From GCA-2705995 sp965661625 (GTDB lineage Bacteria; Bacteroidota; Bacteroidia; Flavobacteriales_G; Salibacteraceae), in the NCBI GenBank assembly GCA_965661625.1, contig CBFIEM010000014.1:17248-81247 (forward strand): a DNA stretch of 64,000 bases, written 5' to 3'. Below the pieces are notes generated by a model, which had not been told where the DNA came from, did not search any database, and saw nothing but the letters and a program-made list of their open reading frames with translations. This document shows positions 9,275 through 17,794 of this stretch, in pieces. A program made the position numbers and the translations under genes. How positions within the stretch are numbered: position 1 is the first letter of the stretch; each line of letters opens with the position of its first letter.

Positions 9275-10875
9275 TCTGATAGGGCCTTATCTGTTTTAAA
9301 CTCACTGGTTTCATGAAAAACAAGATCTGGGTAGTCTTGATTTGCCAATTGCAACAAGAATGGAGATTCTGCCAAAAAGACCAGTAGGTTATCTTTATCT
9401 ACCGCAATGTTTCGCGCCTTTATGCGCTTAAATTCGGTGAGCTTTTCTTCATTTTCAGAGGTTACCCAGGTTGCCTTGTGGAAATTCAAGCTATGAAAAT
9501 TACATGAAGCACCATACTCATGTTTCAAACGATATTGAATAACCTCAAATTGAAGCTCACCAACGGTACCAATTATTTTCTTGTTACCTGGTTGTTGTGT
9601 GAATAGCTGTGCAACTCCTTCTTCTGTGAGTTGTTGTAAGCCTTTTTCGAGCTGTTTGGTTTTCATCGGGTCGGTGTTAGCAACCTCTTTAAAGAGCTCA
9701 GGTGAGAAACTAGGTATTCCTTTAAAGTTGAATTGACTTCCTTCGGTCAAGGTATCACCAATTTTAAAATTCCCAGTATCATATAACCCAATTACATCTC
9801 CAGGGTAAGCCTCATCCACAACTTCCTTGGAGCTGGCCAAAAATGTGTAAGGGTTTGAAAATTTAAGTTTCTTTCCTGCACGCACATGATGATAAAACGT
9901 ATTCCGATGGAATGTGCCTGAACAAACCCTTAAAAATGCTATCCGATCTCGGTGCTTGGGGTCTAAGTTAGCGTGTATTTTAAATACAAACCCACTGAAC
10001 TTTTTTTCGGAAGGCTCAATCATGGCTTCGTCAGTGGCTCTTCCAAGAGGTGCAGGAGCAAACTGAATAAATGCATCCAATAGTTCCTGAACTCCAAAGT
10101 TGTTTAGCGCTGAGCCAAAAAAGACTGGAGCCACTTGAGCATCTAAATAAGCATCTCGCTCAAATGCGTCATAAACTCCTTCAATAAGCTCCAGGTCCTC
10201 ACGAAGAAGGGATGCAGGATCATCGCCAATAAATCCTTGAAGTTGAGGATCGTTGATGTCTTCTAAGGAGATTACCTCAGATTCGATTTTCGTTTTGTTA
10301 GGGTTGAAAATGTTTAAATGCTTTTCAAATATGTTGTATACTCCTTGAAAGCGAGGACCCATGCCGATAGGCCAACTTAATGGGCGCACATGGATACCAA
10401 GGTGTTCCTCAAGTTCATCTAAGAGGTCAAAAGGATCTTTTCCTTCGCGATCCATTTTATTTACAAAGATTATAACTGGAGTATCGCGCATCCTACACAC
10501 CTCCATGAGACGTTTAGTTTGAGGTTCAACTCCATTGGCTGCATCTACCACTAAAATCACACTATCAACTGCAGTTAACGTACGGTAAGTATCTTCAGCG
10601 AAATCCTTGTGTCCTGGAGTATCTAAAATGTTAATCAGTTTCCCACCATATTCAAATGACATAACGGAAGTAGCAACAGAGATTCCACGTTGCTTTTCGA
10701 TTTCCATAAAATCAGATGTCGCTGCTTTTTTAATCTTATTGTTCTTAACAGCCCCCGCAACTTGAATTGCACCTCCAAATAGCAGTAGTTTCTCCGTTAA
10801 GGTAGTTTTTCCCGCATCTGGGTGAGATATGATGGCAAACGTTTTTCGTTTGTTAATTTGTAGTTCTAAAGACAT
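9271..10875 (-). CDS. prfC: Peptide chain release factor 3
   Basis: A GTPase that recycles RF1/RF2 from the ribosome after translation termination. The 534 residues match RF3. G motifs are SHPDAGKTT (G1), DTPGHKDF (G3) and NKMD (G4). The RF3-specific C-terminal domain (GELQFEVIQYRLKHEYGA) follows domain II. It starts at ATG 10875 and its stop overlaps the start of the acyltransferase gene. An exact -7 box TACTTTTG lies at 10894-10901 on the minus strand. Confidence 0.97.
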   Translation of the reverse strand: MSLELQINKRKTFAIISHPDAGKTTLTEKLLLFGGAIQVAGAVKNNKIKKAATSDFMEIEKQRGISVATSVMSFEYGGKLINILDTPGHKDFAEDTYRTLTAVDSVILVVDAANGVEPQTKRLMEVCRMRDTPVIIFVNKMDREGKDPFDLLDELEEHLGIHVRPLSWPIGMGPRFQGVYNIFEKHLNIFNPNKTKIESEVISLEDINDPQLQGFIGDDPASLLREDLELIEGVYDAFERDAYLDAQVAPVFFGSALNNFGVQELLDAFIQFAPAPLGRATDEAMIEPSEKKFSGFVFKIHANLDPKHRDRIAFLRVCSGTFHRNTFYHHVRAGKKLKFSNPYTFLASSKEVVDEAYPGDVIGLYDTGNFKIGDTLTEGSQFNFKGIPSFSPELFKEVANTDPMKTKQLEKGLQQLTEEGVAQLFTQQPGNKKIIGTVGELQFEVIQYRLKHEYGASCNFHSLNFHKATWVTSENEEKLTEFKRIKARNIAVDKDNLLVFLAESPFLLQLANQDYPDLVFHETSEFKTDKALSE

Positions 10876-10893
10876 AGCCTAAAATTGCGCTGG

Positions 10894-10901
10894 CAAAAGT
10901 A
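10894..10901 (-). promoter_or_regulatory. Bacteroidetes -7 box TACTTTTG upstream of prfC
   Basis: Exact TAnnTTTG match on the minus strand, 18 bases before the prfC start. It predicts a leader of roughly a dozen bases. No convincing -33 partner was seen. Confidence 0.45.
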
Positions 10902-10948
10902 GCAATTAAACAGCCAATGCTCTTTTTGAACATGAAATAGAACAGCTT

Positions 10949-11533
10949 ATGCGATTAATTCAATGCATTCTTATTATTCATTTATTCTGCGCTTGCTCTA
11001 ATCAAATTGAAAATCAGAAAGATGTGCTAGAGCGAACGGTTCCTGAGAAACAGATGAAACCGCAAAGGAATCTAGGTGTATTGCCTACAGCAATTGATTT
11101 GCCGTTAAATATCTCTAAATCTTCCTCACGGCAGGGGAAAGTTGCTGCTATTAGAGCATTTATTGAACGTGTGGAGGAACAACAATCCAACCTGATTCAA
11201 ACAACGCTTCAAGTAGATGAGAAATCTCGCATCAATTTCAACTTGTCTTGGGAGGTTGTGACAGCCTATCATAATGAAGGTCAGTTAGTAAGCGTTAAAG
11301 TAGTTGGTAAACTGAATAATGAGCGCAGGGCAGCGAAGTATTTCGTGAAAAATGATAAACTCGTAGCAGTTATTAACCCGTATGAATGGTCTGGTCCAAG
11401 TGTTCAACAAGCTCCACTTTATTTTTACAATTTGAGTTGGCTTAATCCAGAGGTGGCATCAGAAGAAGTTGGAAAATCATATTTTCAGGAAGGGGGAAGG
11501 CTAATAAGTTTTGTGAAAACTAACGTGAAATAA
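10949..11533 (+). CDS. Putative lipoprotein, unknown function
   Basis: A 194-residue protein with a lipoprotein signal: a short basic start, then ILIIHLFCAC giving a lipobox cysteine near residue 16. It is predicted to be anchored in a membrane facing the periplasm or surface. The mature part is soluble and beta-rich with no motif I recognise. It is divergent from prfC. Its end overlaps the 3' end of the convergent PhoD-like gene by 14 bases. Confidence 0.6.
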   Translation: MRLIQCILIIHLFCACSNQIENQKDVLERTVPEKQMKPQRNLGVLPTAIDLPLNISKSSSRQGKVAAIRAFIERVEEQQSNLIQTTLQVDEKSRINFNLSWEVVTAYHNEGQLVSVKVVGKLNNERRAAKYFVKNDKLVAVINPYEWSGPSVQQAPLYFYNLSWLNPEVASEEVGKSYFQEGGRLISFVKTNVK

Positions 11534-12821
11534 CCTGTTCCCAAATCAATTCGCCATCCACACCATGAATTTCTAAGTTCAATTTGCGATTAGTCCGAGG
11601 ACCTGAAACTTTAATCAGGCCATAGTTGCGCTCACCTACATAGGTTCCTTCAATACGATTTAAATTTCCTTCTTCTAGGGCGCGATTCCCCGCAGAGCCA
11701 GATGTTAAAGGAGAAACAGTAAAGTCATAGATTATGACTCCATTATGGTTAATTTTACTCAGCTCGGTATGATGACGGTCTCCGGTTAAAAACACAACGC
11801 CTTCAATGTTTTCCGCAGCTATCCTATCCAAAAGCTCCTTCCTTTCTTCAGGATAATTGGCCATATTCTCATAAATAGCTTCACTATTTAAGACCTGACC
11901 ACCTATAGCAATGAATTTATACGGTGCTCTGCTAAACTTTAAAACTTCAATCACCCAATCAAGTTGCTTCTGGCCAAGCATAGTCCGTGTGCTTATGGAG
12001 TCCAAATTGAGTGGTGTTCTCCAAAAACGATTATCGAGTAAGAAAAAATCCATATCCCTAAACTGAAAAAATGTAGTGATCCCTTCATTATCTATTCCAG
12101 TTGTAGGGTTCCCCCAGTACCTTTCAAATGCTTTCCGTGTATGCGACTTGAAGGGAAAGCTTCTGTCTGCATTATTTGGGCCGAAATCGTGATCATCCCA
12201 AATGGCGTAATGGTGTGTACTGCTCCAAAATGGCTGAAGAATGGATTGTTGTCTGAAATGTTCATACCGCTTAGCGATGCCCGTCTTACTATACCAGTCA
12301 ACTTCGCGCAAATAAATATTATCACCGAGCCAAAGCATCATGTCGGGACTGGAATTTTGCAATGCGTTAAATATTTCAAATTGGCCTCCATACCCTTCGC
12401 CTGGACGATCATAAATAGGTTCGTTAAAGTAGGTGCAAGAACCTAGCCCAATGGTGAAATTAGGAGGGTCAGTTCGATATTGCCATAATGGTTGTGTATG
12501 AAAAACCTGTGGATGCTTTGCTATGACAAGATCTCCATTGATGTATACATCGTAATGATAAGTGGTTCCAGGAACTACGTTATCGGCAATGTGCTTTAAT
12601 ATGAACCTGTTCTGAGAAGAGGTTTGTAGCGTCTCGGTTGACAAGACAGTATCAGGTGATTGTTTTTTCCAATACTTGATATGACTAGTGCATACATCAT
12701 CATATTGGGTCCAGATCAGAACTTCACGCATGGTGGTGTAACCATTCATAGGGGCTGACACCAGGCTTTGACCATTTCCTGAAAAGCTAAGGAGAAGAAA
12801 GAAAAAGAGGAAGAACCGCAT
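11520..12821 (-). CDS. Alkaline phosphatase D (PhoD-like) family protein
   Basis: An exported metallophosphoesterase of the PhoD family, 433 residues. A signal peptide (MRFFLFFFLLLSFSGNGQ) precedes an N-terminal Fn3-like domain (about 20-110). The catalytic domain carries GSCTYFNEP, WLGDNIY, IWDDHDFGPNNAD and TGDRHHTE, which supply the expected metal-binding Asp, Asn and His residues. Substrates of the family are phosphodiesters and phosphomonoesters; the one used here is unknown. A -7 box TAACTTTG lies 17 bases upstream. No T9SS domain is present. Confidence 0.9.
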   Translation of the reverse strand: MRFFLFFFLLLSFSGNGQSLVSAPMNGYTTMREVLIWTQYDDVCTSHIKYWKKQSPDTVLSTETLQTSSQNRFILKHIADNVVPGTTYHYDVYINGDLVIAKHPQVFHTQPLWQYRTDPPNFTIGLGSCTYFNEPIYDRPGEGYGGQFEIFNALQNSSPDMMLWLGDNIYLREVDWYSKTGIAKRYEHFRQQSILQPFWSSTHHYAIWDDHDFGPNNADRSFPFKSHTRKAFERYWGNPTTGIDNEGITTFFQFRDMDFFLLDNRFWRTPLNLDSISTRTMLGQKQLDWVIEVLKFSRAPYKFIAIGGQVLNSEAIYENMANYPEERKELLDRIAAENIEGVVFLTGDRHHTELSKINHNGVIIYDFTVSPLTSGSAGNRALEEGNLNRIEGTYVGERNYGLIKVSGPRTNRKLNLEIHGVDGELIWEQVISR

Positions 12822-12837
12822 ATCGATTAAATTTTGT

Positions 12838-12845
12838 CAAAGTTA
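12838..12845 (-). promoter_or_regulatory. -7 box TAACTTTG for the PhoD-like gene
   Basis: Exact TAnnTTTG match read on the minus strand, ending 16 bases before the ATG at 12821. Confidence 0.45.
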
Positions 12846-12943
12846 ATTTCAGAATGGCAGTATGTGTTCAATTCAAAGAATAAATTTATCTTAAGTGTTG
12901 ATTGTTTAAAAGCATTATGCTTCATTTTAATTCACTTAAGCAC

Positions 12944-12951
12944 TAGTTTTG
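12944..12951 (+). promoter_or_regulatory. -7 box TAGTTTTG for icd
   Basis: Exact TAnnTTTG match, 35 bases before the icd ATG. It predicts a leader of about 30 bases. No clear -33 TTG was seen at the expected spacing. Confidence 0.45.
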
Positions 12952-12986
12952 TGACGTCCTTCAATAACAATGAATACTAAAATTTT

Positions 12987-14213
12987 ATGGCAGATAAAAT
13001 CACACTTGAAAATGGAACGTTAAACGTTCCAAACAATCCAATTATACCATTCATTGAAGGGGATGGGATTGGACCTGATATTTGGGCTGCTGCAGTTCGT
13101 GTATTTGATGCTGCCGTGGCAAAAGCATATGCTGGTGAGCGAAAAGTAGAATGGAAGGAAGTACTAGCTGGCGAGAAAGCATTCAACGCTACTGGTGAAT
13201 GGTTGCCAGAAGCTACTCTTGATGCTATTCGCGAATATTTGGTGAGTATTAAAGGTCCTCTTACTACTCCAGTTGGAGGAGGGATTCGCTCTTTGAATGT
13301 GGCTCTTCGGCAACAATTAGATCTCTACGTATGTCTTCGCCCCGTGAGGTGGTTCAATGGTACTCCTTCACCGGTAAAATCGCCAGAGAAATGCGACATG
13401 GTGATATTTAGGGAAAACACAGAAGATATTTATGCGGGCATTGAGTTTGAGCATGGGTCTGAGGACAGTAAGCGCTTTAAACGCATGCTTGAGAAAGAAT
13501 TTGGCGATCGCTACAGCAAAATTAGGTTTCCCGATACTGCAGGAATAGGCTTGAAGCCAATTTCTCAAGAAGGAACTGAGCGCTTGGTCAAAGCCGCATT
13601 TGATTATGCTTTTGAACATAAGCGTCCCTCTGTAACCCTTGTTCATAAAGGAAACATAATGAAGTTTACTGAAGGTGCTTTTCGCGATTGGGGATATGAG
13701 TTGGCTTCTTCGAACTATGAAGGTAAATCAATTGAGGGCGGACCTTGGCAAGTAATTGAAAAAGATGGACACCAGGTGATAGTTAAGGATGTTATTGCTG
13801 ATGCTTTTCTACAGCAAATCTTACTTCGTCCGGAAGAATATGATGTTATTGCCACGATGAACTTAAATGGTGACTACGTATCAGACGCCCTTGCTGCAAT
13901 GGTAGGAGGAATTGGAATAGCACCAGGAGCCAATATTAACTACACTAGTGGTCATTCGATTTTTGAAGCAACCCACGGCACAGCGCCCAAGTATGCCGGT
14001 TTAGATAAAGTTAATCCAGGGTCCGTTATGCTGTCAGGAGCAATGATGTTTGAACACCTAGGATGGCAAGCCGCTGCTGACTTAATTAAAGAAAGCATTG
14101 AGAAGTCCATTCGAGCAAAGCGCGTTACGTATGATTTTGAAAGGTTAATGGATGGCGCAACATTATTGAAATGTTCAGAATTTGGTGATGAAGTGATAAA
14201 GCAAATGAATTAG
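12987..14213 (+). CDS. icd: NADP-dependent isocitrate dehydrogenase
   Basis: TCA-cycle enzyme that oxidatively decarboxylates isocitrate to 2-oxoglutarate with NADP+. The 408-residue protein is the homodimeric E. coli-like type: EGDGIGP near residue 25, the substrate loop RSLNVALRQQLDLYVCLRPV, FRENTEDIYAGIE, the metal-binding Asp region MNLNGDYVSDALAA, and ATHGTAPKYAG for cofactor binding. It is monocistronic: an exact -7 box lies upstream and a strong intrinsic terminator directly follows. Confidence 0.97.
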   Translation: MADKITLENGTLNVPNNPIIPFIEGDGIGPDIWAAAVRVFDAAVAKAYAGERKVEWKEVLAGEKAFNATGEWLPEATLDAIREYLVSIKGPLTTPVGGGIRSLNVALRQQLDLYVCLRPVRWFNGTPSPVKSPEKCDMVIFRENTEDIYAGIEFEHGSEDSKRFKRMLEKEFGDRYSKIRFPDTAGIGLKPISQEGTERLVKAAFDYAFEHKRPSVTLVHKGNIMKFTEGAFRDWGYELASSNYEGKSIEGGPWQVIEKDGHQVIVKDVIADAFLQQILLRPEEYDVIATMNLNGDYVSDALAAMVGGIGIAPGANINYTSGHSIFEATHGTAPKYAGLDKVNPGSVMLSGAMMFEHLGWQAAADLIKESIEKSIRAKRVTYDFERLMDGATLLKCSEFGDEVIKQMN

Positions 14214-14233
14214 ACTACAACCATAAGTTTATG

Positions 14234-14269
14234 AAAGGCTCGGAGAAAAAATATTCTTCGAGCCTTTTT
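14234..14269 (+). terminator. Intrinsic terminator of icd
   Basis: AAAGGCTCG (14234-14242) pairs with CGAGCCTTT (14259-14267). Three more pairs (GAG/CTT, one G-U) extend the stem to 12 bp around a 10-base loop, and it ends in TTTTT. It touches the last codons of the convergent regulator gene. Confidence 0.85.
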
Positions 14270-14720
14270 AATTTGGAGTAGGAGGGGAGAACGTCTCAAA
14301 AGTATGGTCGTCATAGCAAAGTATAACTTGTGTAAGGGTCCTATTTATTGAAGCCTGATACCCTTGGTTGGTTTGCTCCTGAACTTGCTGTTTTATGGGC
14401 TTTACTGTAGCTTCTTCAGTGTTTTTGACTGCCTCTTGTTGATTGTTTACAGGTGTGTCAGAATTCGCATCTGCAGATCCATTATTGTTTACAGTTGTTT
14501 CTGATTGATCATTAAGTCCACCGTTTCCGGCAATGAGCCAATCAAAACTGACCTCTGGGAACGCTTGAACAACCTTGGTAATGAAGTCAAGGCTAGGCTT
14601 GTTTCTGCCAGACAGAATGTGTGATACACTGCTACGCTGAACGGCTATAGTTTCTGCAAATTGGCTAGGGCTAAGGTTCTTAAAATGTAGAACAAGTTCG
14701 ATACGGTCTTTAATTTCCAT
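14268..14720 (-). CDS. XRE-family HTH transcriptional regulator
   Basis: A 150-residue DNA-binding protein. The N-terminal Cro/C1-type helix-turn-helix (about 5-65) contains SPSQFAETIAVQRSSVSHILSG and ends in FDWLIAGNG, typical of Bacteroidota XRE proteins. The middle (about 70-120) is Asn/Gln/Thr-rich and probably disordered. I start it at ATG 14720, because two upstream in-frame codons would be encoded by the palindrome GTTTAC-AAAA-GTAAAC that touches this start. That palindrome and related sites upstream suggest autoregulation. The gene is divergent from the CsgG-like lipoprotein operon, a candidate target. Confidence 0.85.
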   Translation of the reverse strand: MEIKDRIELVLHFKNLSPSQFAETIAVQRSSVSHILSGRNKPSLDFITKVVQAFPEVSFDWLIAGNGGLNDQSETTVNNNGSADANSDTPVNNQQEAVKNTEEATVKPIKQQVQEQTNQGYQASINRTLTQVILCYDDHTFETFSPPTPN

Positions 14721-14736
14721 GTTTACAAAAGTAAAC
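14721..14736. promoter_or_regulatory. Operator-like palindrome, site 1
   Basis: GTTTAC-AAAA-GTAAAC, a perfect 6-4-6 inverted repeat directly abutting the regulator start codon. It is the best of four related sites in the intergenic region and probably binds the XRE protein. Confidence 0.6.
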
Positions 14737-14775
14737 AATAATTGTAGTAACGTTTGAATTCAAGTGAAATTTACT

Positions 14776-14791
14776 GTTTACAATTGTAACC
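14776..14791. promoter_or_regulatory. Operator-like palindrome, site 2
   Basis: GTTTAC-AATT-GTAACC: the same 6-4-6 layout as site 1 with one mismatch. The inner 12 bases TTACAATTGTAA form a perfect palindrome. Confidence 0.55.
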
Positions 14792-14801
14792 TTTCCTACT
14801 T

Positions 14802-14850
14802 CTTAAAAAGAGCCAGATACATATTGTAGCTCTTTTTAAGTAGCTACAAT
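14802..14850. other. Two overlapping, mutually exclusive hairpins
   Basis: Stem A pairs CTTAAAAAGAGC (14802-14813) with GCTCTTTTTAAG (14829-14840), 12 perfect bp. Stem B pairs ATTGTAGCT (14823-14831) with AGCTACAAT (14842-14850), 9 perfect bp. They share bases 14829-14831, so only one can form at a time. The structure lies between the divergent regulator and lipoprotein genes. Stem A could act as a terminator in either direction. Confidence 0.5.
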
Positions 14851-14868
14851 TATTAAATAATCGCTTTA

Positions 14869-14884
14869 TTTGACAATTGTAAAA
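14869..14884. promoter_or_regulatory. Operator-like site 3 (degenerate)
   Basis: TTTGAC-AATT-GTAAAA: same layout, three mismatches to the GTTTAC/GTAAAC halves, with central ACAATTGT palindrome. Confidence 0.35.
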
Positions 14885-14934
14885 TACTGGTTTATAAATA
14901 AATAATACTTCAATTTATTATCGATATTTGGCAC

Positions 14935-14950
14935 TGTCACAAATGTAAAC
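14935..14950. promoter_or_regulatory. Operator-like site 4 (one good half)
   Basis: TGTCAC-AAAT-GTAAAC: right half perfect, left half with three mismatches. It lies about 55 bases upstream of the -7 box of the lipoprotein operon. Confidence 0.35.
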
Positions 14951-15004
14951 TAATCTTGGGTTCATCCTTTGGCACAATCTTGGTAAAAGTGGCGGCAGTC
15001 GTAT

Positions 15005-15012
15005 TATATTTG
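15005..15012 (+). promoter_or_regulatory. -7 box TATATTTG of the CsgG-like/LPP20 operon
   Basis: Exact TAnnTTTG match 20 bases before the ATG at 15033. A CTTGG with TTG at 14980-14982 lies 22 bases upstream, slightly beyond the usual spacing for a -33 element. Confidence 0.55.
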
Positions 15013-15032
15013 TTAAGAATTCAAATCAGCAT

Positions 15033-16427
15033 ATGCGCAACATTTTTACAATTTCTATAGTTTCTATTTGCCTAATTTTATCGGGATGCACCGGCTCAAA
15101 AAAATATGCCCGTGAAGCGGCTAAACTTAATGCTGCTGGACTTACTAAAAAAGCAGCCGACTTCTATTTCATTGCCTTGCAAAGGAAGCAGACAAATACA
15201 GAAGCTATTATTGGCTTAAAGACTACAGGACAAAAAATAATAGATGATCAATTGAATGAGTTTTATAAACTACATTCAATGAAAGAACACCGTGAGGCGG
15301 TTTATTTATACCGATCTGTTAAAGCATACCAAAAAAAGAACAGTGCTTTTGTAGAGTTAGAGGTACCTGCTTATTATGATGCTTATTACTTAGAATCTAA
15401 GACAGCGTATTTACAAGCGCGGTATAAGGAGGCTTCAGAACTTTTAGATCTAGAAAAGTTTTCTGAGGCCGATGAGATATTTCATGAGATAACAACCATA
15501 GATCCCAACTACTCTGATGCAGGTGAATTGAAACAACTTTCACGGATTGAGCCAAAGTACCGTCAGGGTGTGTTAGCTTTTGAGAATGGATCTTACCGTA
15601 AAGCCTACTCGTTGATGAAGGCTGTTCTTGATGAATCAACAAATTATAAGGATGCCGTAGACTATAAAGACAGGGCATTAGAACGTGCAGTAATGACAAT
15701 AGCCGTTACTCCATTTGAGGCTAGCGCAAACCATAAGGAGGTTAAGGATCAAATTTATGCCAACGTTATTCAGGACCTTCTTCAATCGAAGGACCCCTTT
15801 ACTCGAGTAATTGATCGGAGTAACACCAAACAAATCATTGAAGAGCAAAAGTTAAGTCTTTCAGGTGCAGTGGACCCATCTTCTGCAATTGACGCGGGCA
15901 AGTTATTTGGTGCTAAAGCATTAATAACAGGTAGGCTATTGAGTTATTCAAGTCGAGGTGGTCAAGTAAGCGGGAGGCGAATGCAAGCTTATCAAGCAGT
16001 TACAACTAAGAAGGTGAATCCGAAAACGCGCAAAACTTATACGTCTACAGAGTATCGAAAGACTTCGTATATGGAGTATTCAGGAGAGACTGTCGTGAAC
16101 ATGAAGTTTGAGTTTAAATTCATCTCCACAGAAACAGGAGAGATATTGGCTTCAGATGTAGTTGATGTGAATGAAGTTGATCGTGTAAATTATGCAACGT
16201 ACAAAGGGAATACAAGAAATCTATACCCTGGAAGCTACAAAAATGTAAGAACCCCAGTAGGAGCCTCGGATAAGGTATTGACCTCATTGCGAGATAGAAA
16301 TACCCTTCGTGCTAAATTCACATCGAGAAAGGACCTCAAGTCAACCAACCAGTTAAACCAAGTAGCTGTCAAGCATGTATCTGGTCAAGTTGTACGTCAA
16401 GTAGTTTCTTATAACCCTGAGCCTTAA
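15033..16427 (+). CDS. CsgG-like outer-membrane lipoprotein with TPR-like N-terminal half
   Basis: A 464-residue lipoprotein with the lipobox LSGC at about residue 19. Residues 25-225 are helical with TPR-like repeats (LEKFSEADEIFHEITTIDPNY). Residues 230-330 match the CsgG/curli-assembly or LpoB-type fold: AVTPFEASANHKEVKDQIYA, RVIDRSNTKQIIEEQ, then AIDAGKLFGAKALITGRL. Family members form outer-membrane export pores or bind envelope enzymes; the role here is unknown. It is the first gene of an operon with an LPP20-like lipoprotein (TAATG overlap). Expression may respond to the divergent XRE regulator. Confidence 0.75.
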   Translation: MRNIFTISIVSICLILSGCTGSKKYAREAAKLNAAGLTKKAADFYFIALQRKQTNTEAIIGLKTTGQKIIDDQLNEFYKLHSMKEHREAVYLYRSVKAYQKKNSAFVELEVPAYYDAYYLESKTAYLQARYKEASELLDLEKFSEADEIFHEITTIDPNYSDAGELKQLSRIEPKYRQGVLAFENGSYRKAYSLMKAVLDESTNYKDAVDYKDRALERAVMTIAVTPFEASANHKEVKDQIYANVIQDLLQSKDPFTRVIDRSNTKQIIEEQKLSLSGAVDPSSAIDAGKLFGAKALITGRLLSYSSRGGQVSGRRMQAYQAVTTKKVNPKTRKTYTSTEYRKTSYMEYSGETVVNMKFEFKFISTETGEILASDVVDVNEVDRVNYATYKGNTRNLYPGSYKNVRTPVGASDKVLTSLRDRNTLRAKFTSRKDLKSTNQLNQVAVKHVSGQVVRQVVSYNPEP

Positions 16428-17794
16428 TGCGGTATTTTTATTCTTTGATCCTGTACTTCTTTCTATTCGTAATTACTGGTTGTGGTGTTCCAAAAACAGC
16501 TGTTGAACCAGTTGATACACGTCCCGATTGGGTAAAGCAGCGTCCCACAGACGTACGCTACTACATTGGAGTAGGGATTGCCAATAAGCGGTTTCATCCA
16601 AATGATTTTCAAGAAGAAGCAAAACGCAATGCTCTTGAGGATTTATCGGGTGAAATCAATGTTCAGGTTAATGCAAATTCGATGCTCTTCTCTATTGAAA
16701 AAGACGGTAAGTTCAGTGATGAGTATAAGTCATTTACGCAAGTTACTTCACTTGAAAAAGTAAAGAATTTTGAAGTTGTAGATTCTTGGCAAAATGGAGA
16801 GGAGTTCTGGATATTGTACCGCCTTTCTAAGGCACAATATGCTGCTGATAAAGAAGCTGACATCCAGAAGGCATTGCATTCCTGTAAAGGTTTTCTTGAT
16901 TCGAGTCAAGAGCTTAAGGATAAAGGGCTTTTCAAGGATGCAATTATTCAGAAACTGAGGGCAATGGAGGCCATTAAACCATACCTAGGGGAGTCGTTAC
17001 AAACAACCTATAATGGTAAGGATGTTTACATGGGGAATTACGTTCGTTTGAGCATAGAGCAATTGGCAAGTGAATTTGTCTTAATCCCTCGTCAAGAAGA
17101 GCTGAGCGTTTATTGGGGACAGTCAATAAGCCCTGATGCTATTCAGTTTAGTTTGTTACACGATAAAGATCCAGCACAAGGATTTAAGGTTCAATTCAGT
17201 TATAGTGAACGCCGACTTACACAGCGGAATGCCGTAACGAATTCAGATGGTGTTGCTGTATTTAATTTAGATAAAATTTTAAGTGAAGAAGAGAATCAAT
17301 CTATTTCAGCGCGTGTTGACATGGAGGCATTGTACGAATTGGTTGGTAATGAAAAAGATGATTGGATGCGTAAGCTTCTTGCACAATTTCAGGTACCAAC
17401 TGCACGGGTTAAACTTCACGTTGCCTCACCAAAAGTATACGTGGATATATCAGGAATCAATTTTAATAAGCCAGGGGTGAAAACAGGAATCGAAACAGCA
17501 CTTAAAAAACGTGGATTTACAACTGTTTCTAAGAAGTCTGATGCCGATTTAAAGGTGATTGTAAATGGCAATACGAAAGCGGAGGGAATGCAGTTTGAGA
17601 TGTACCATGTTCGGTTTGACGGAGAATTTGAGGTTGTGACAGCATCCAACAAAGTCCTTTATACAGAGGTGTTAGCAGGATTGAAAGGCGTTCAACTAGA
17701 TGCTGAAAAGGCAAAAGATCGAGCTTATAATACGCTTGTACAGGAAGTTACAGATATCCACATTCCGAGATTTAAGCGATCTTTACTCAAGTAA
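16427..17794 (+). CDS. LPP20-like lipoprotein
   Basis: A 455-residue lipoprotein: a hydrophobic start and lipobox VITGC at about residue 19. Residues 30-140 match the LPP20/FlgP-like domain: RPDWVKQRP, YYIGVGIANK, EEAKRNALEDLSGEINVQV and a WILYRLSK strand. The middle is helical, and the C-terminal part (about 320-455) resembles a second small domain of the LPP20/FlgT type (GIETALKKRGFTTVSKKSDADLKV region). Its start overlaps the upstream stop (TAATG). In other bacteria LPP20 and CsgG/FlgO-type lipoproteins often occur together in the outer membrane, which supports a shared complex here. Confidence 0.72.
   Translation: MRYFYSLILYFFLFVITGCGVPKTAVEPVDTRPDWVKQRPTDVRYYIGVGIANKRFHPNDFQEEAKRNALEDLSGEINVQVNANSMLFSIEKDGKFSDEYKSFTQVTSLEKVKNFEVVDSWQNGEEFWILYRLSKAQYAADKEADIQKALHSCKGFLDSSQELKDKGLFKDAIIQKLRAMEAIKPYLGESLQTTYNGKDVYMGNYVRLSIEQLASEFVLIPRQEELSVYWGQSISPDAIQFSLLHDKDPAQGFKVQFSYSERRLTQRNAVTNSDGVAVFNLDKILSEEENQSISARVDMEALYELVGNEKDDWMRKLLAQFQVPTARVKLHVASPKVYVDISGINFNKPGVKTGIETALKKRGFTTVSKKSDADLKVIVNGNTKAEGMQFEMYHVRFDGEFEVVTASNKVLYTEVLAGLKGVQLDAEKAKDRAYNTLVQEVTDIHIPRFKRSLLK

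Noticed and set aside
14969..14983. Sigma-54-like promoter TTGGCAC-AATC-TTGG
   Set aside because: The -12 half lacks the required GC (reads GG), and a good TAnnTTTG box lies 20 bases further downstream.
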